64,000 nt of DNA from Paramecium sonneborni. Taxonomy: Eukaryota > Ciliophora > Oligohymenophorea > Peniculida > Parameciidae. Under the pieces are notes generated by a model. It searched no databases and was not told the origin of the DNA. It was given only the letters and a program-made list of their open reading frames with translations. The position numbers were made by a program, and so were the translations under genes. Shown here in pieces: positions 51,955-63,881 of this stretch. Within the stretch, counting starts at the first letter, position 1. The number at the start of each line of letters is the position of its first letter. The stretch is from contig CAJJDN010000070.1 in NCBI GenBank assembly GCA_905182985.1, positions 139,673 through 203,672 of the forward strand. Direction: 5' to 3'.

Positions 51955-53387
51955 ATGTTAGCTTCTGATATTGAATTTAGTAAATTTAATAAAAAGTTTT
52001 ATAAACAAATTTTAATAAAAGGTTATTTCATTTTTTCTTATTTAAAATAAGCTATTCAATCATTTGACTCTGAAATATCATAAACTGCAAATGTGAGGGA
52101 AAAAAAGATTAGCAAAAATTAAATTATAATGTTGTTTATGTTAAAGGAATAGATTATTGTAGAATATAGCTTATAATTTAGATATGAAGAAAGATGATAA
52201 GATATTAGAGTAGCTTTTAACTTTGAAATTTAAAGATTAAATTGGTAATTTTTCATTTAAAGATAAATCAATCTAATATATGATTTAAAGCATTAAAATA
52301 AATATTCTTAGTTTAAAATTATAATAATTATTGGAATAAATATAAACAGTTTTATAAAAATGATATAATAAAGAGTAATTTTAAAAGAATGAGGTTTTTG
52401 AGAAGAACTAATAAAATTAAACAGATTTTTATATGAAAGAAATAAAACCTGAGAAACTTATATAAATTCTATCTCAAATATTAAATGAAAAATAGGTAAA
52501 ACAAAATCAATAAATTTTGAATGAGTATTTTTATAGCTTAGTGATGAGGAAATAACTATTATATTAATTAAAAAATTCTGTATTTTTTAAAAAAAGCAAT
52601 ATGCCATTTATTCATGTATAGAATTAGATGAAAATATTAATTTATTGAAATTTTAAGTAAATTAGAGTTCTTTAAATAGAATGAGAAATATATTAATGAT
52701 TATGTATAAGGAATAAAGAAAATGATAATTTTAATTTTTTCCATTTTTCATAAATATAGAATATTTGATAGAATTGTTTTAGATACTAATGAGGATATTT
52801 TGTAAGAAATGGAGATTAAAATTAATTTTTTTGAATAAAGGAGAGTAGAATTTATTTAATAAAAGACTTAAATAGTTTAGATAAAGTATTATTAGGTTTT
52901 AGTATTTTGACAGTATGATTTATAGAGATTAATAATTATTTAATTATGACATATAAGAGAGAGAGTTAGAGGAATTAATGTCTATTAATAAGAAGTTTAG
53001 AGAAATAAATAATAAGTATATTATCTTCAGTAAATTCATGAAAAATTAATATATATTTATTAAGGTATAAGTTAGTATCAATATTTAGGAAATGAAGAAT
53101 GAGAATAATTGTTAAAATGAGAGGATTTAATAAAGGATTATTATAGTTTAAGAGAATAAGAGATGGTTTGAGAGTTTGGTTGAATAAAGTTTAAAAAAGT
53201 AGAAAGTGGAATATAAATAGAATTATATTGATATATTACAATAGACTTATATATTTCTTATAAATAGATAGGGATTAGATGTAATAGAGTGAGTCATGAT
53301 TATTAGAATTAATTAAGTAGAGAAGAAGTTGTGAAAATGAAGGTAATAATTGGATTAAATGAATTGAATATTTGGATGAGTAATTGA
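51955..53387 (+). CDS. Coiled-coil protein of unknown function, several short introns
   Basis: The gene starts MLASDIEFSKFNKKFYKQIL, 37 bases after the PUF6 stop. At least four introns (22, 27, 28 and 26 nt) connect helical Lys/Glu/Gln/Ile-rich exons, for example QYMIQSIKINILSLKLQQLL, KLEFFKQNEKYINDYVQGIK, RELEELMSINKKFREINNKY and WFESLVEQSLKKQKVEYKQN. One more intron near 52590-52670 is needed but I could not place it. The product is probably an elongated coiled coil, perhaps cytoskeletal or ciliary. No specific family was recognised. Confidence 0.5.
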
Positions 53388-53750
53388 TTAGAAAAGATAA
53401 TTATGATTAGATGTGTTTGTATTAATATTGAAGAAGTTTTAGAGAGGTTAATAAAATGATTGTATGTATATTTGTTTATTGATATATTTATATATATATT
53501 TATAAAATATATAAGAGTTTAAAAGGTTCATTAATTAGGTTAATGGGAAGTATTTTCAGGAGACATCATTTTCTTGTGCAATTTAATAACCTTTATCAAT
53601 AGAACGATAAAAGGATGGTTAAGATAGTTACCTTTAAAGTTGAGTGTTAGTAATGGTGTGGATTCTTAGTTCTAGTTTGTATTATTATGTTGGTTTTGGT
53701 TTGCTAGTACAAATGCCCATATTTTTAATCGTTAGTAATATTAATAATAA
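53388..53750. other. Intergenic region
   Basis: It has AT repeats around 53485-53515 and a G/T-rich strand around 53640-53700. It likely contains the promoter of the large PHD gene. No other feature is seen. Confidence 0.4.
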
Positions 53751-56700
53751 ATGAATTGCTCTGTTTGTGGATTAAATTTTGAAAGGAAAGATAAAGGATG
53801 TTAGTAAATGGAATGTTAACAATGTAAATAGAAATATCATCGATTCTGTTATGGATACAATAATATGGATGGAATATGTGATCCTTGTTAAGATATAGCA
53901 AAGAAACCATTATGTTGTATCTGTGGATAGAAAGGTTTATTGAAAAGACTATCAGATTAGAGTGGTGTATATGTGCATATCTCATGTGCAATATTTGCAT
54001 CTCATATCTAAGTAATAAACTATCATACAATGACATTCGCAACTAAAAGTTAAATAGATAAAAAAACAAAGGAAAAATGTTCAAATTGTGGGAAAAGTGG
54101 AGCTAACATTTAATGTTTAGATTGTTAGGCTTATGCTCATCCTCATTGTATATTTGTAGAATAAGTGGAAAAAGCTTAAGAAGATATTGAAACAGAATAA
54201 TGGATATTCCATTTGAAGTTTTAAGCTAATAATTAAGATCCAAATCAATTAGATGTAGAATCAGGAGAAATTAAATCAGAATTAAAAGAAATTCAAGATG
54301 CTTTTAACAATGCTCTTGATAAATTTTAAGACAAATCAAAAAAAAGAGCAAATCAAACATAATAATACAAGGAACATGTTAAAATTACTTTAGATACTAT
54401 CTTTGATAATTTTTAATTACCATAATGTAATCAATAATGGTCATCTTAAAATAAGATTGAGAGTTATTGTTAAGTCCATATGGAAAGTCATCGTCTATTT
54501 TGTATATGTCGTAAATCTTTAAACAATAAATAAATGGTATAATGTGATCATTGCTATGAATGGTATCATTTTGGATGTATTAAACGTAAAAATGTTAAAG
54601 ATGATTCTTATATCTGTGAAGCATGTAAAGGTTGGAGTGCTAAAAGAACTAAAATTGATTTAGATGATCCTAAACTATTAAATTTTGAAGATTTAGTTGT
54701 TCCTAAAAGTGTTTATATCTTACATCTTATAGATTTATTACCTCTCTTATTATACATTGAAGCTATTATGAAAAGATTACCATCTATTCCTTTAGATGAA
54801 AATGATTACAGAAATATTAAATTCTATAAACTTTTCTTAGCATCATTACCTATTAAACCATCAACTGTTATTTAATTAGATAAGATCTTATTAAAAGAAA
54901 AACTATAAGAAGAATTAAAATAAAAAATGCAATCTATCATACCTACTCAATTAGAATTAAGTGAATCATTTGCAGAAGAATTAGTTAAATCATTTAAATT
55001 TAAGGGTTATTATTTTGAATTAGGTGATAACAAACTTATTAAATCATTTGTCTTATCTAGAAAAGATATTAAAGTTTCTATTTAAAAAGGAATCTAGGAA
55101 GGATATCTTATGGAAGACACTTTTAAAATTCTTAATGAAAATGTCACTGATATTCAAAAAATATTTAAATCTCCTAATGACAATTTAGTATAACTTATTA
55201 ATAGATATAAAATTGCTTAATAAATTAAAATTAATTTAAGATCTTTATTTGAAGTAGAAAGAATGTAAATTGAATATCCAGTCATTGATAATTAACTTGA
55301 TCTAACTGTTTACAAATAAATGATTCTTATTAAAAATTAAAAAAATAAGCCAAATAAATTAAAACTATTAGAGTTAAAGAGAATGGCCAATCATAATAAT
55401 GTTACATTAGGATGTCTCAAAATTATTGATTAATTATTAGATGAACTTAACACTTTAGAATAAGAAAATATTTAGAATTCTTTTAAGAAAATTATTGAGT
55501 TTCCAATTAATAGTGAAATTCTTATTAATCAATTATAAATATATTTTGAATAAGAATTTATTGATGAATTTAAAGTAGAATTAGAATTGAAAATTGAGAG
55601 TTCTTGTAGATTAACTGAAAAAGAATATAATGGAGTATATACATATGAAAACATTTAAAAGGCTGCTAAAGATTCAATTGTAATTAGGAGTGTATATAAT
55701 TAACTATAAGAAATTCATTAAAAATGTTAAACTTAAAAAAAAATAAATATTTAATTTTGTCATGAAATATTAGATTTGATGTCAAAGTGTTAATTAACTT
55801 CAACATATATTGAAACTCAAAAGATAAAATTTATAAAATTTAGAGAACTCTATAAAAAGTTGAATGAATCAATAACATTAGAATAATTGGAAGAAATCGA
55901 GCATGAATGTTTTTAACTTGGATTTGATATGGATGTTGAACAAAGAAGATAATAATTATTATAAGCATAAGAAATCATGTAAAATATTCAACCAAATTTA
56001 TGTGATAGTTTAGAGGAATTTAAAAAATTAAAGTCACTTGAATTAGACACTTATATAAAGTAAATAGAGTAATAAATTGATTTTGTAAAGTAATTATATT
56101 ATTTGGTGTACAATTCTTATGATTCATTACCTAAAATGATTGAGAGAGTAAAAGATATATCAGATTTAGATTTTAATAATGAATTGCTTTACAAAGTTAC
56201 GATTCCAGAAATGGTTTATGATGAAATGAAATAAGTAGTAATGAATTTTAGATAAATTAAATGGAGATGTGAATGTTAATAAATTTTAGATTAATCAAAT
56301 TAAATGATTATGTAGGGATGTAATAAAAAGTATAATATCAGCTAAATAATTCATTTATTGAATGCAGATGCCTAGATATAAGATCCATTTTATTAGTAGT
56401 AACTTTTAAAGATAAAAAAAGAATATGAGAGTTGGATAATCAATCTATAATAATTTGAGAATTAATTGGCTGGTTAAGTAGCTCCTCATTTTAATTAGCT
56501 TATAAAATTGATAAATAAGAATCAATATTAAGATAATAATCTACAAAGTAAATTATGGTAATATTATATTTAAATGCTTTGGATGCAAAAAGCTGAAGAA
56601 TTCATATAAGCCAAAGCTAATCCTTAAGCATATAAGACTTTAATATTATGTGCCACATCTGCTAACATAGATTCTAACAATGTTTTATTGCTAAAATTAA

Positions 56701-58780
56701 AGGAACATCTTTTTATAATGGATGATTTAAATAGAAAATTAAAAGAATATTAAGAATAGAGATTCCTATGGGTAAAGAGTAGAGAATAGATCAATAACTT
56801 ATAGTCTTATAAATCCTACTATAAGTATTTGGAGAATAAACCGGATGCAGAGTAGATCAATTAAATTTACATTTAAGCAAAAGAGTATCCTATATTCAAA
56901 GTAAAAGATTTAGCTGAAGATTTACAAGAAGTAAGATAAGTATTATAATAATATAATGATTTGGTTTAAAAACAACCAGATAATAGTTTATATATACAAT
57001 AATTATAAAAGATAAGAACTTATTATTGTTGTTGTTTTTTAAAAGTTAAGAATTTTTGTGTTTAATTGATGTACAATATGATAAAGTAATAATCTTTAAA
57101 ATGTCTTAAATAATTGAATCCCACAGAGTAGATTTTGTAAAGACTTGAAGAAATTAATCTTTTGATTGCTTTAGGTGGAGAAGAGTGGTTTTAAAAATTG
57201 AGTCTAACGTATAGAGGAAAATAAGATAGTACAAATAGTACAGATTTCAAATTTATTGATTGTGTAAAAAATTCATTTTTATAATTTATAGAGTTTATAA
57301 GATGATTTTGAATGGATTAGATGGATGGAAGAGAGTAGTTAAAATATAAATGATAGTTTTGGTATTGAAACAAAAAAGTAATAGAAAGAACAAAAAATAA
57401 AGAAGAAAAAACAATAAAATTAAAAAGTATTAGAAGGTATCACTGAAGATATGAGACAAACTTAAAGACTTGATCTTTAGGTTTAATTTAAAAAAAGTTC
57501 GAATTGGAAATAAGTTACTGAGCAATAAATACGTAATTTGGAAGCTTAAGTTTTTATGGAATAAAGTTTTGATAAAGAAAAGTATTTAAAAGAAATTGAA
57601 AAGATTAAAACTGTAATAAAATAAAATAAATTATTAGAGTAAATATTAAATTATATTATTTTTAGACTTAATTATGAAGAAATGAAGAAAGCTTATAAAC
57701 AATATTTATTACAAAAGAAATCAAATAATTAGTAAACAAATAATAAATAAGCATTATAATTAGAAAGTATAAAAGTAATAAAGAAATAATAATAATAATA
57801 ATAATAAGCATAAGTTCCATAAATTTTAAGTGCTTAAAAACTAATATCTTAGCATTCAGTTAAAAGTGAACCAGAAGTTGAAAAGAAAGTAAAACCTGAA
57901 ACTCCTAAATAACCTACTATTCAACCAATTTAAATTACAAATGATGTTTTATTATATAATCCAGATGGATAGGTAGAAACATCTTCTAAGAGATTGAAAA
58001 ATTAATTAATGAGTTTAGGAGAAATCAATTTGTAAATAAAGAAGAAAGTGAATGAGTCAAGAGAATCATTTCTAATTAAACCATAACTATTGACTTATGA
58101 ACATCATATGGCATAACATTTTCCTAAAACTGAAAATATTACTGTTACTTGTGAAACATTCTCACCTGTTAAAGATGTAATGGAGTATTTTACATAAAGA
58201 AAAACTGGTTAATTTAGAATGATGATTGGTTGGTTATATTCAAAAGATCTAAATGTTGCTGGAGATTTATTTAAATTAGCTGATAAATTAAAATAGTCTA
58301 AATAATGTGTTGGTACTAAATAAGGTGATGTTGGATTCACATTAATTTATTATGATTACTTAAATAAACTTAAACCTACAACTAAATGGATTATAATGAA
58401 AGAAGAATTAGAGTAATATAATTATTATATTCTATAGCAATCAATTAATCATGGATAGTCTAACTAAATATCATAACTTAGAAAAATTTAAACCTCATCT
58501 ATGTTTTGTTTATTATGTTAAGGATATAAAAGAATGTAACAATACAATCTTACCTCAACCTATTTAATATATCAATGTTTTGAAACAAATACAATTCAAA
58601 AGAGTCATTGAAAATCATAAACTGCAATAGAAGAAATAGTAACCATAATAGAATCCAAACAAGAAGAAAGAATTAGAGCCTATATCTGATGAAGAAAATA
58701 ACAATGGATTCTAACAAAAATAAGATGTTCATTCTATGCTTATGGAAATCCCTGGTATCCTCAGTTTGTTAAATTAATGA
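53751..58780 (+). CDS. Large multi-PHD chromatin protein with SPOC-like C-terminus, 1658 aa
   Basis: Residues 1-140 form a PHD, Zn-knuckle, extended-PHD module (MNCSVCGLNFERKD..., CCICGQKGLLKR, ISCAIFAS, CSNCGKSGANIQCLDCQAYA). A further PHD finger at about residues 245-300 has CICRKSLNNKQMVQCDHCYE and WYHFGCI. About 1000 residues of helical, PLU-1-like sequence follow, then a charged Gln-rich linker and a C-terminal domain with RMMIGWLYSKDLNVAGDLF and a later beta strand KPHLCFVYYVKDI, resembling SPOC. PZP modules read histone H3 tails; SPOC domains bind phosphorylated Pol II tails. Introns at 57264-57291 (28 nt) and 58413-58437 (25 nt) give 1659 codons. No catalytic domain is seen. Confidence 0.85.
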
Positions 58781-58856
58781 TCAATAATTCATATATATAA
58801 GCAAAGGGCTATTTTTTGGTACTCTGTCTTTTAGTTATTTATTCATGATTATTAAT

Positions 58857-58874
58857 TATATATATATATATATA
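58857..58874. repeat. TA dinucleotide microsatellite
   Basis: Nine TA units lie in the short space between the chromatin gene and the following gene. A low-complexity tract with no inferred function. Confidence 0.8.
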
Positions 58875-58900
58875 TTTTATTATTCTTAAATTAATAAAAT

Positions 58901-60329
58901 ATGAACCAAAAGATTTCTTTGAAATCACACATTACTCTTTATAAGAAATTTACTAAATAAATCCTTTCTAAAATAATCTGAATTCATTTAATAAATAAAT
59001 CTATTATATATCCTCAACATAATAAGGTAAACCACATTCTTTAAGCAAATTAATTAATCGATAAATTTATTTTATTTATGATGGTAACCTTTATAAGGTA
59101 GAAAGGAAAGAAATTTTACAAGCCAAAGCATATGTTTGATATTCAGTTTAACATTTAACCCTTATTAAATACAAAGAATTATATCAAATGGATTGTATTA
59201 AAATTGAAGTATAAACAAATTTAATAATATTCTTAAACAAATCTAGAGTCTTTAACAAAAATAAAACCTATCATTAGTTGTCCTCTTCATATTATGAGAG
59301 ATTAAAAGACGAATAAAAATTATTAATCTTTAATGAAAGTAGATTGGAACAACACTATGAATATTCATTAAGTTATGTGTATAATGTTATAAGATTTAAA
59401 ATTCAGCATAACTATTGTATTTTATTTTGAACATACCATATAGTTAGAAATAATTAAGTTTGGAGAAGAAATAATAATATACTTTTAAAGCCTTTTAACC
59501 TTTAGAATCTCATTATTCAATGGTTAACAAAAATGTTATTTAATACATTTAAAATTAGTTTCCTGAAGTTTTTCTAGAGTATTTATACTTAAATATTTCT
59601 TCATAACCTTTATAAATAAAAAATATTGAATTTAAAGTTGAAAATATAATGAAAATAGTGAGACTAGTATTTCCCATTATTTATTTAGTAAGATCATCAA
59701 TTACCAGTTAAATTAATTTAAGATGAATGTTTAAAAATAATTTATCGAATATAAATAGATACATCTAATTTATTTAATAGAGGATTTGAATGAATATGAT
59801 TTGAGATTGAGATAAAATCATTTAGAATGAAGAAATTGTGGCAACAATTATGGAACAAACAAAACAAGTTAAGTTAGGATTTATCCATTTAATCTGAAAC
59901 TTTCATGATCAATTTAAATTTAAAAAGAATTCATTACAACAGTCAAAATTGATATTGATTTTGGAATTTTATTTGATGTACCTTAAATTGATTTGACAAT
60001 TAAATTGGAAGAAATGGAAATGAAATCAAATATAAATTGTTGGATTTAATTAAATAGTATTATTCTTCATTATAAATAATAGAAATTAAATTATCTTCGT
60101 AGAGTAAGAACTAGATGAATAAAGTTAGATGTAGTTGGTTATAACTACGGATGTCATATAATAAAAGATATTAAATTATATGAGCCAAAAACTTTCTTTC
60201 TGTTTTGTTGTGAATTAATCGCAAAACTAAAGTACACAATAAGAAAATGTTTGGGAAGAAAACCTTTTGGATTTAAACTTTGAATAACCCAAAAAAGTCG
60301 AAGAATAAAATTTATTAGATTTAATTTGA
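58901..60329 (+). CDS. Probable TRAPPC13-like trafficking protein (intron structure unresolved)
   Basis: Several segments match TRAPPC13 (a TRAPP tether subunit acting in ER/Golgi/autophagy traffic): IKIEVQTNLIIFLNKSR, YTFKAFQPLESHYSM joined by a short intron to FPEVFLEYLYLNISSQPLQI, and RNCGNNYGTNKTSQVRIYPF (the conserved W/R-N-x-G...TSQ region). The C-terminus ends in a Leu/acidic tail with two NLLDL motifs (ENLLDLNFEQ... EEQNLLDLI). The exons switch frame several times and I could not place every intron, so the start (taken at 58901) and the continuity of the tail with the rest are uncertain. The family assignment is moderate. Confidence 0.5.
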
Positions 60330-60377
60330 TAATTAAGAATATTATTTATTATTATCACTAAACATCAACTTATATCA

Positions 60378-61956
60378 ATGACTGAAGAAATATATGAATA
60401 AGTGTAATTAGAAAAATTAAAAATGTCAGAATCAAAAAAGGTTGATGAATAATAAAGTATTTAAATGAAAAAGTTGGTGTCACATACTGAGAATTGTAAT
60501 CATAATCATGAGACTCTTTTTTCATTTGATCAATTGCTATCTTAAATAGGATTTGGATCTTATTAATTATGGATCTATTTAATTATGGGATTATTGGGTG
60601 TAACAGAAGGTGCTTAAATCACTTTATTTACATTAATGATACCAATTCTTAAGAATTAATGGAATGTTCCTGACTCATTGAATTCACTTTAAGCAAGTTT
60701 TGTTTTTGTAGGTTTTTTAACTGGTTCAATGATGTCTGGTTAATTTTCAGATCGGTTCGGTCGACGTAGTCCCTTTTTATACAGTTCATTTTTGACTTGT
60801 TTAGTTACTTTAGTTACTATTTTATGTTAAGATATTTACTAATTATTATTTGTAAGAGGAATAATGGGAGTATTGGTAGGATTTTTTTCACCTTGTGGTG
60901 TAACAATGCTATCTGAAATAACATAGATAGAAGTAAGAGGAAGATATATGAGTTTAATTACATTAACATTTTCATTAGGTTAATTATTTGGATTATGGAT
61001 TGCTTCATTTTTTTTAATTAATTTTGATGATGTATAAAATATAATATAAATATAGGGAAATTGGAGAGCAATGACATTTTATTGTGCAATTCCAGGTATG
61101 TTTGCTTGGATTTTATGTGTATTAAAATTGTAAGAGTCAGCTAGATTTTAATTGTTGACAGGAAAAAAAGAGGAAGCATTTGAAATAATAAATTAAATGA
61201 GTAAATAAAACAATTCTGAATTAATTTTGACAGATGATATGAAATAATAATTAATAAATTGGGCAAATATGATGAACAAGATTGCAAAATAAAAAGAGAA
61301 TGTATATAAATATAATAGATATATTAGGCTTCAATAGCATCTTTGTTTGATAAAGATAAGTGGTTTATAACATGTTTAGTTTGGTTTAATTGGTTTACAC
61401 TTTCATTTATATATTATGGAATTGTTATGATGTTGCCTACATTTTTGTAAGGACTTAAATTGGGAGATTCTTATTTAGCAGTTCATAAATTATTATAATT
61501 AGTAATATCATCAATAAGTGATATAATTGGAGCAGCAGCAGCATCAGTAATAATTGATGTAAAATATTTGGGAAGAAAGAATTCATTAATATTATTCTTT
61601 TTTATTTAAGCATTAAGTTCAATGGCTGCATATTTTGATGATGCTAGTAGATTTATGTTATGGACTAATTTTTGTAAATTCTTTTTATCAATGACTTTTA
61701 TATTTTCTTTTTAATATACAGCAGAAGTATATTCAACTAAAATAAGAACAACAGGAGTAGGTATGGCAAATGGTGTTGGTAGATTAGGAGGAGTTATAAT
61801 GCCATGGATTTGTCTTTATTTATCTTCTATTGATCTTTTAAGTCCCTTTTTATTATTTACAGGTATAATAATTTATATAAAATAGTCATTTCTTTAATTA
61901 CTAGTCTTACTAATTGTTTTCTACCTTTTGATACCTTAGGAAAAGAAATAGAATGA
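60378..61956 (+). CDS. MFS transporter (SV2/organic ion transporter-like), 509 aa
   Basis: Twelve hydrophobic segments in two halves with a charged central loop, the layout of the major facilitator superfamily. The motif after helix 2 reads GQFSDRFGRRSPFLYSS, the classical motif A, and a second one is EVRGRYMSL after helix 4. In the second half, VKYLGRKNSLI repeats motif A, and EVYSTKIRTTGVGMANGVGR is the typical helix 10-11 region of SV2/OCT-type carriers. Introns at 61302-61327 (26 nt) and 61863-61885 (23 nt) give 510 codons; the second restores the family ending LPFDTLGKEIE. The N-terminal 50 residues are cytosolic and include a His cluster (NCNHNHE). The substrate is unknown. Confidence 0.92.
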
Positions 61957-61998
61957 AATATATGTTTTAGTGTTTATTTTATATTTAAATGGTAATGA

Positions 61999-63805
61999 TC
62001 ATTTTGCTTTTAATCTTTCTGCTCTGCATAACGAACAACCTAATGACATTTCTTATCCATTAGGTTTATGAGGTATACCTAATGGACATTTTCCTAATCC
62101 TGGACACGGTTTTGTCATATTTGTTTTTATATTTCTATGACAAGGGTCACAATAATGAGTTGTACCACTTATAAATAATGTTGTAATTATACTGACACCA
62201 CCACAATGCAATTGAACAACAGTGTCTACATTTAAAATCGATAAAATCAACCCCATGTTTATTACATTTATCCTCCAAAGTTAATAATGGACAGCATTTT
62301 GTACAAACTAAATCTTCCTATTTAAATTCTACTTTAGGATCTTAATCAGCTGCCTATTAACAATTTTTTAATCCTCCAAAATAGGGTTTTTTACATTTAA
62401 AACATAAATAATAACAATAGATATGCATTGCATAATCTAAAGGTTTTTAGAAAAATTAATGTGTTGGATCTATTAGTTCTTTGTCTTTCTCTTTTTCTTC
62501 AAGTTTTAATCTCTGTAAACACAATTCTTGAACTTCTTTTAATAGTGCTTATCCTTCTTCAATTGATTTTTAGAAATGAGGTACCTTTACATCTAAAAAT
62601 TTATTGCATAAAGGACATTTCATAAAATTAAAAACTATTCTTGGACCATTCCATTTAGCATATAACTTTTATTTTAAACAATCTTCATGGAATATCTAAT
62701 TAATTTATTAAATTGTTATTATACATGTCCACATGTTGTCTTAACACATGGTTATGTTTTTAATCCTTCTGTAAAACAAATATTACAATAATCATCTTCA
62801 TTTTAATCTTAAGCACATTTTTCATTTAAACAAGGTAAACAAGGAGTATTCTTTAATCCTTAACAAAAATGACCACATTTTAATTTATTTGTACATAAAT
62901 TTTTAGATCTAGTTTAACATTCTTATTATTCACATATTGTTTATAATGCTTCAGGTTGATTTTTTTATATTTTAGTTGGCTAATCACATAATCTGCATTT
63001 TACAGCAGCTTTATTTATTTTATATTATTCACAAGTCATATTTGTATGATAAGGCACACTCATACAATTTTTACATTATTCTGTATGACAATTAGAACAT
63101 TTAAATCTATTCTCAATATAATGTAATAATTATTCTCCTTATACTAATTTCCCATTTTAATCTTAAATTTTCTCATTGATATTTCCTTTCTAAAAAGAGA
63201 ATCTCTCTTTGCAATTAAAGCATTCAATAATATTTTAAAGTGATAAATTTAGTTTCTCAGTTAATTATTCATATTATTCATTTCCTAAGACCTATTTTAT
63301 CTCTGCATCAGAAAATCTCTTTCCACAAACACATGTTACATTACTTTTCATAGTCAAAAAATCTTCTTTGCAAATTATTAACATACAAACTTTGCAAATT
63401 ATATGTGAACAATTTTCTAAATACCAAACTTTATCAAAATCTGAATTTTCTTCAAATTATTTATGACATTTCTCACATTGTACTGTTTATGATGGAATCT
63501 TCTATAAAATTGGTTATTATTATTGCTAATCTTTTTTGGTTAAATTGAAATTTACAAATCATTAACATCATATCTAATCTAGATACATATACTTTTGCCT
63601 CAGCCCTCATAACTCTAAGTTAATCTATATTAGCATTTTAAATATCCTTTCTCTCAATATACTTCATAAATTCACTGTATGCACTATAAACAGGACAAGA
63701 ATCGATATGCATTTCCATTTCCTTTTCACTTTTGTAATGACAAGAAAATCCACAAGTACAAACAAAAAAGTCAGGTTCTTCTTATTATTAGAATTATTAC
63801 ATCAT
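61999..63805 (-). CDS. RING-Cys-relay (RCR, PHR/MYCBP2-type) E3 ubiquitin ligase with RBR-like N-terminus, 575 aa
   Basis: Introns at 63531-63555 (25 nt), 62696-62724 (29 nt) and 62168-62192 (25 nt) give exactly 576 codons. Order: Cys/His motif (16-37); a RING with all eight ligands (C102, C105, C124, H126, C129, C132, C150, C152); an IBR-like part (FKCSNCHTEQCKNCMSVPYH, 227-250); an NFX1-like Cys cluster (283-322); a RING at 332-382 (YCNICFTEGL...CGHIFHEDC...CPLC); and the tandem-cysteine domain. In the last, YFGGLKNC (C464) and WWCHGTTHYCDPCH (C519, H530) match the mediator and catalytic cysteines of MYCBP2, which passes ubiquitin onto Thr/Ser. The final Cys pairs (CPGLGKCPL, LGCSLC) are kept. 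Animal PHR proteins have over 3500 residues; RCC1 and PHR repeats are absent here. Confidence 0.9.
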
Positions 63806-63881
63806 TATTATAATTATATTTTTATAGACAAAAACTTATTTATATTATAAATAAACCAGAATATCTAAAAAAAATATTAAT

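Noticed and set aside
62053..62256. Separate small gene predicted with the standard code (67 codons)
   Set aside because: It is the third exon region of the RCR ligase read across an intron; the real frame joins at 62192/62167.
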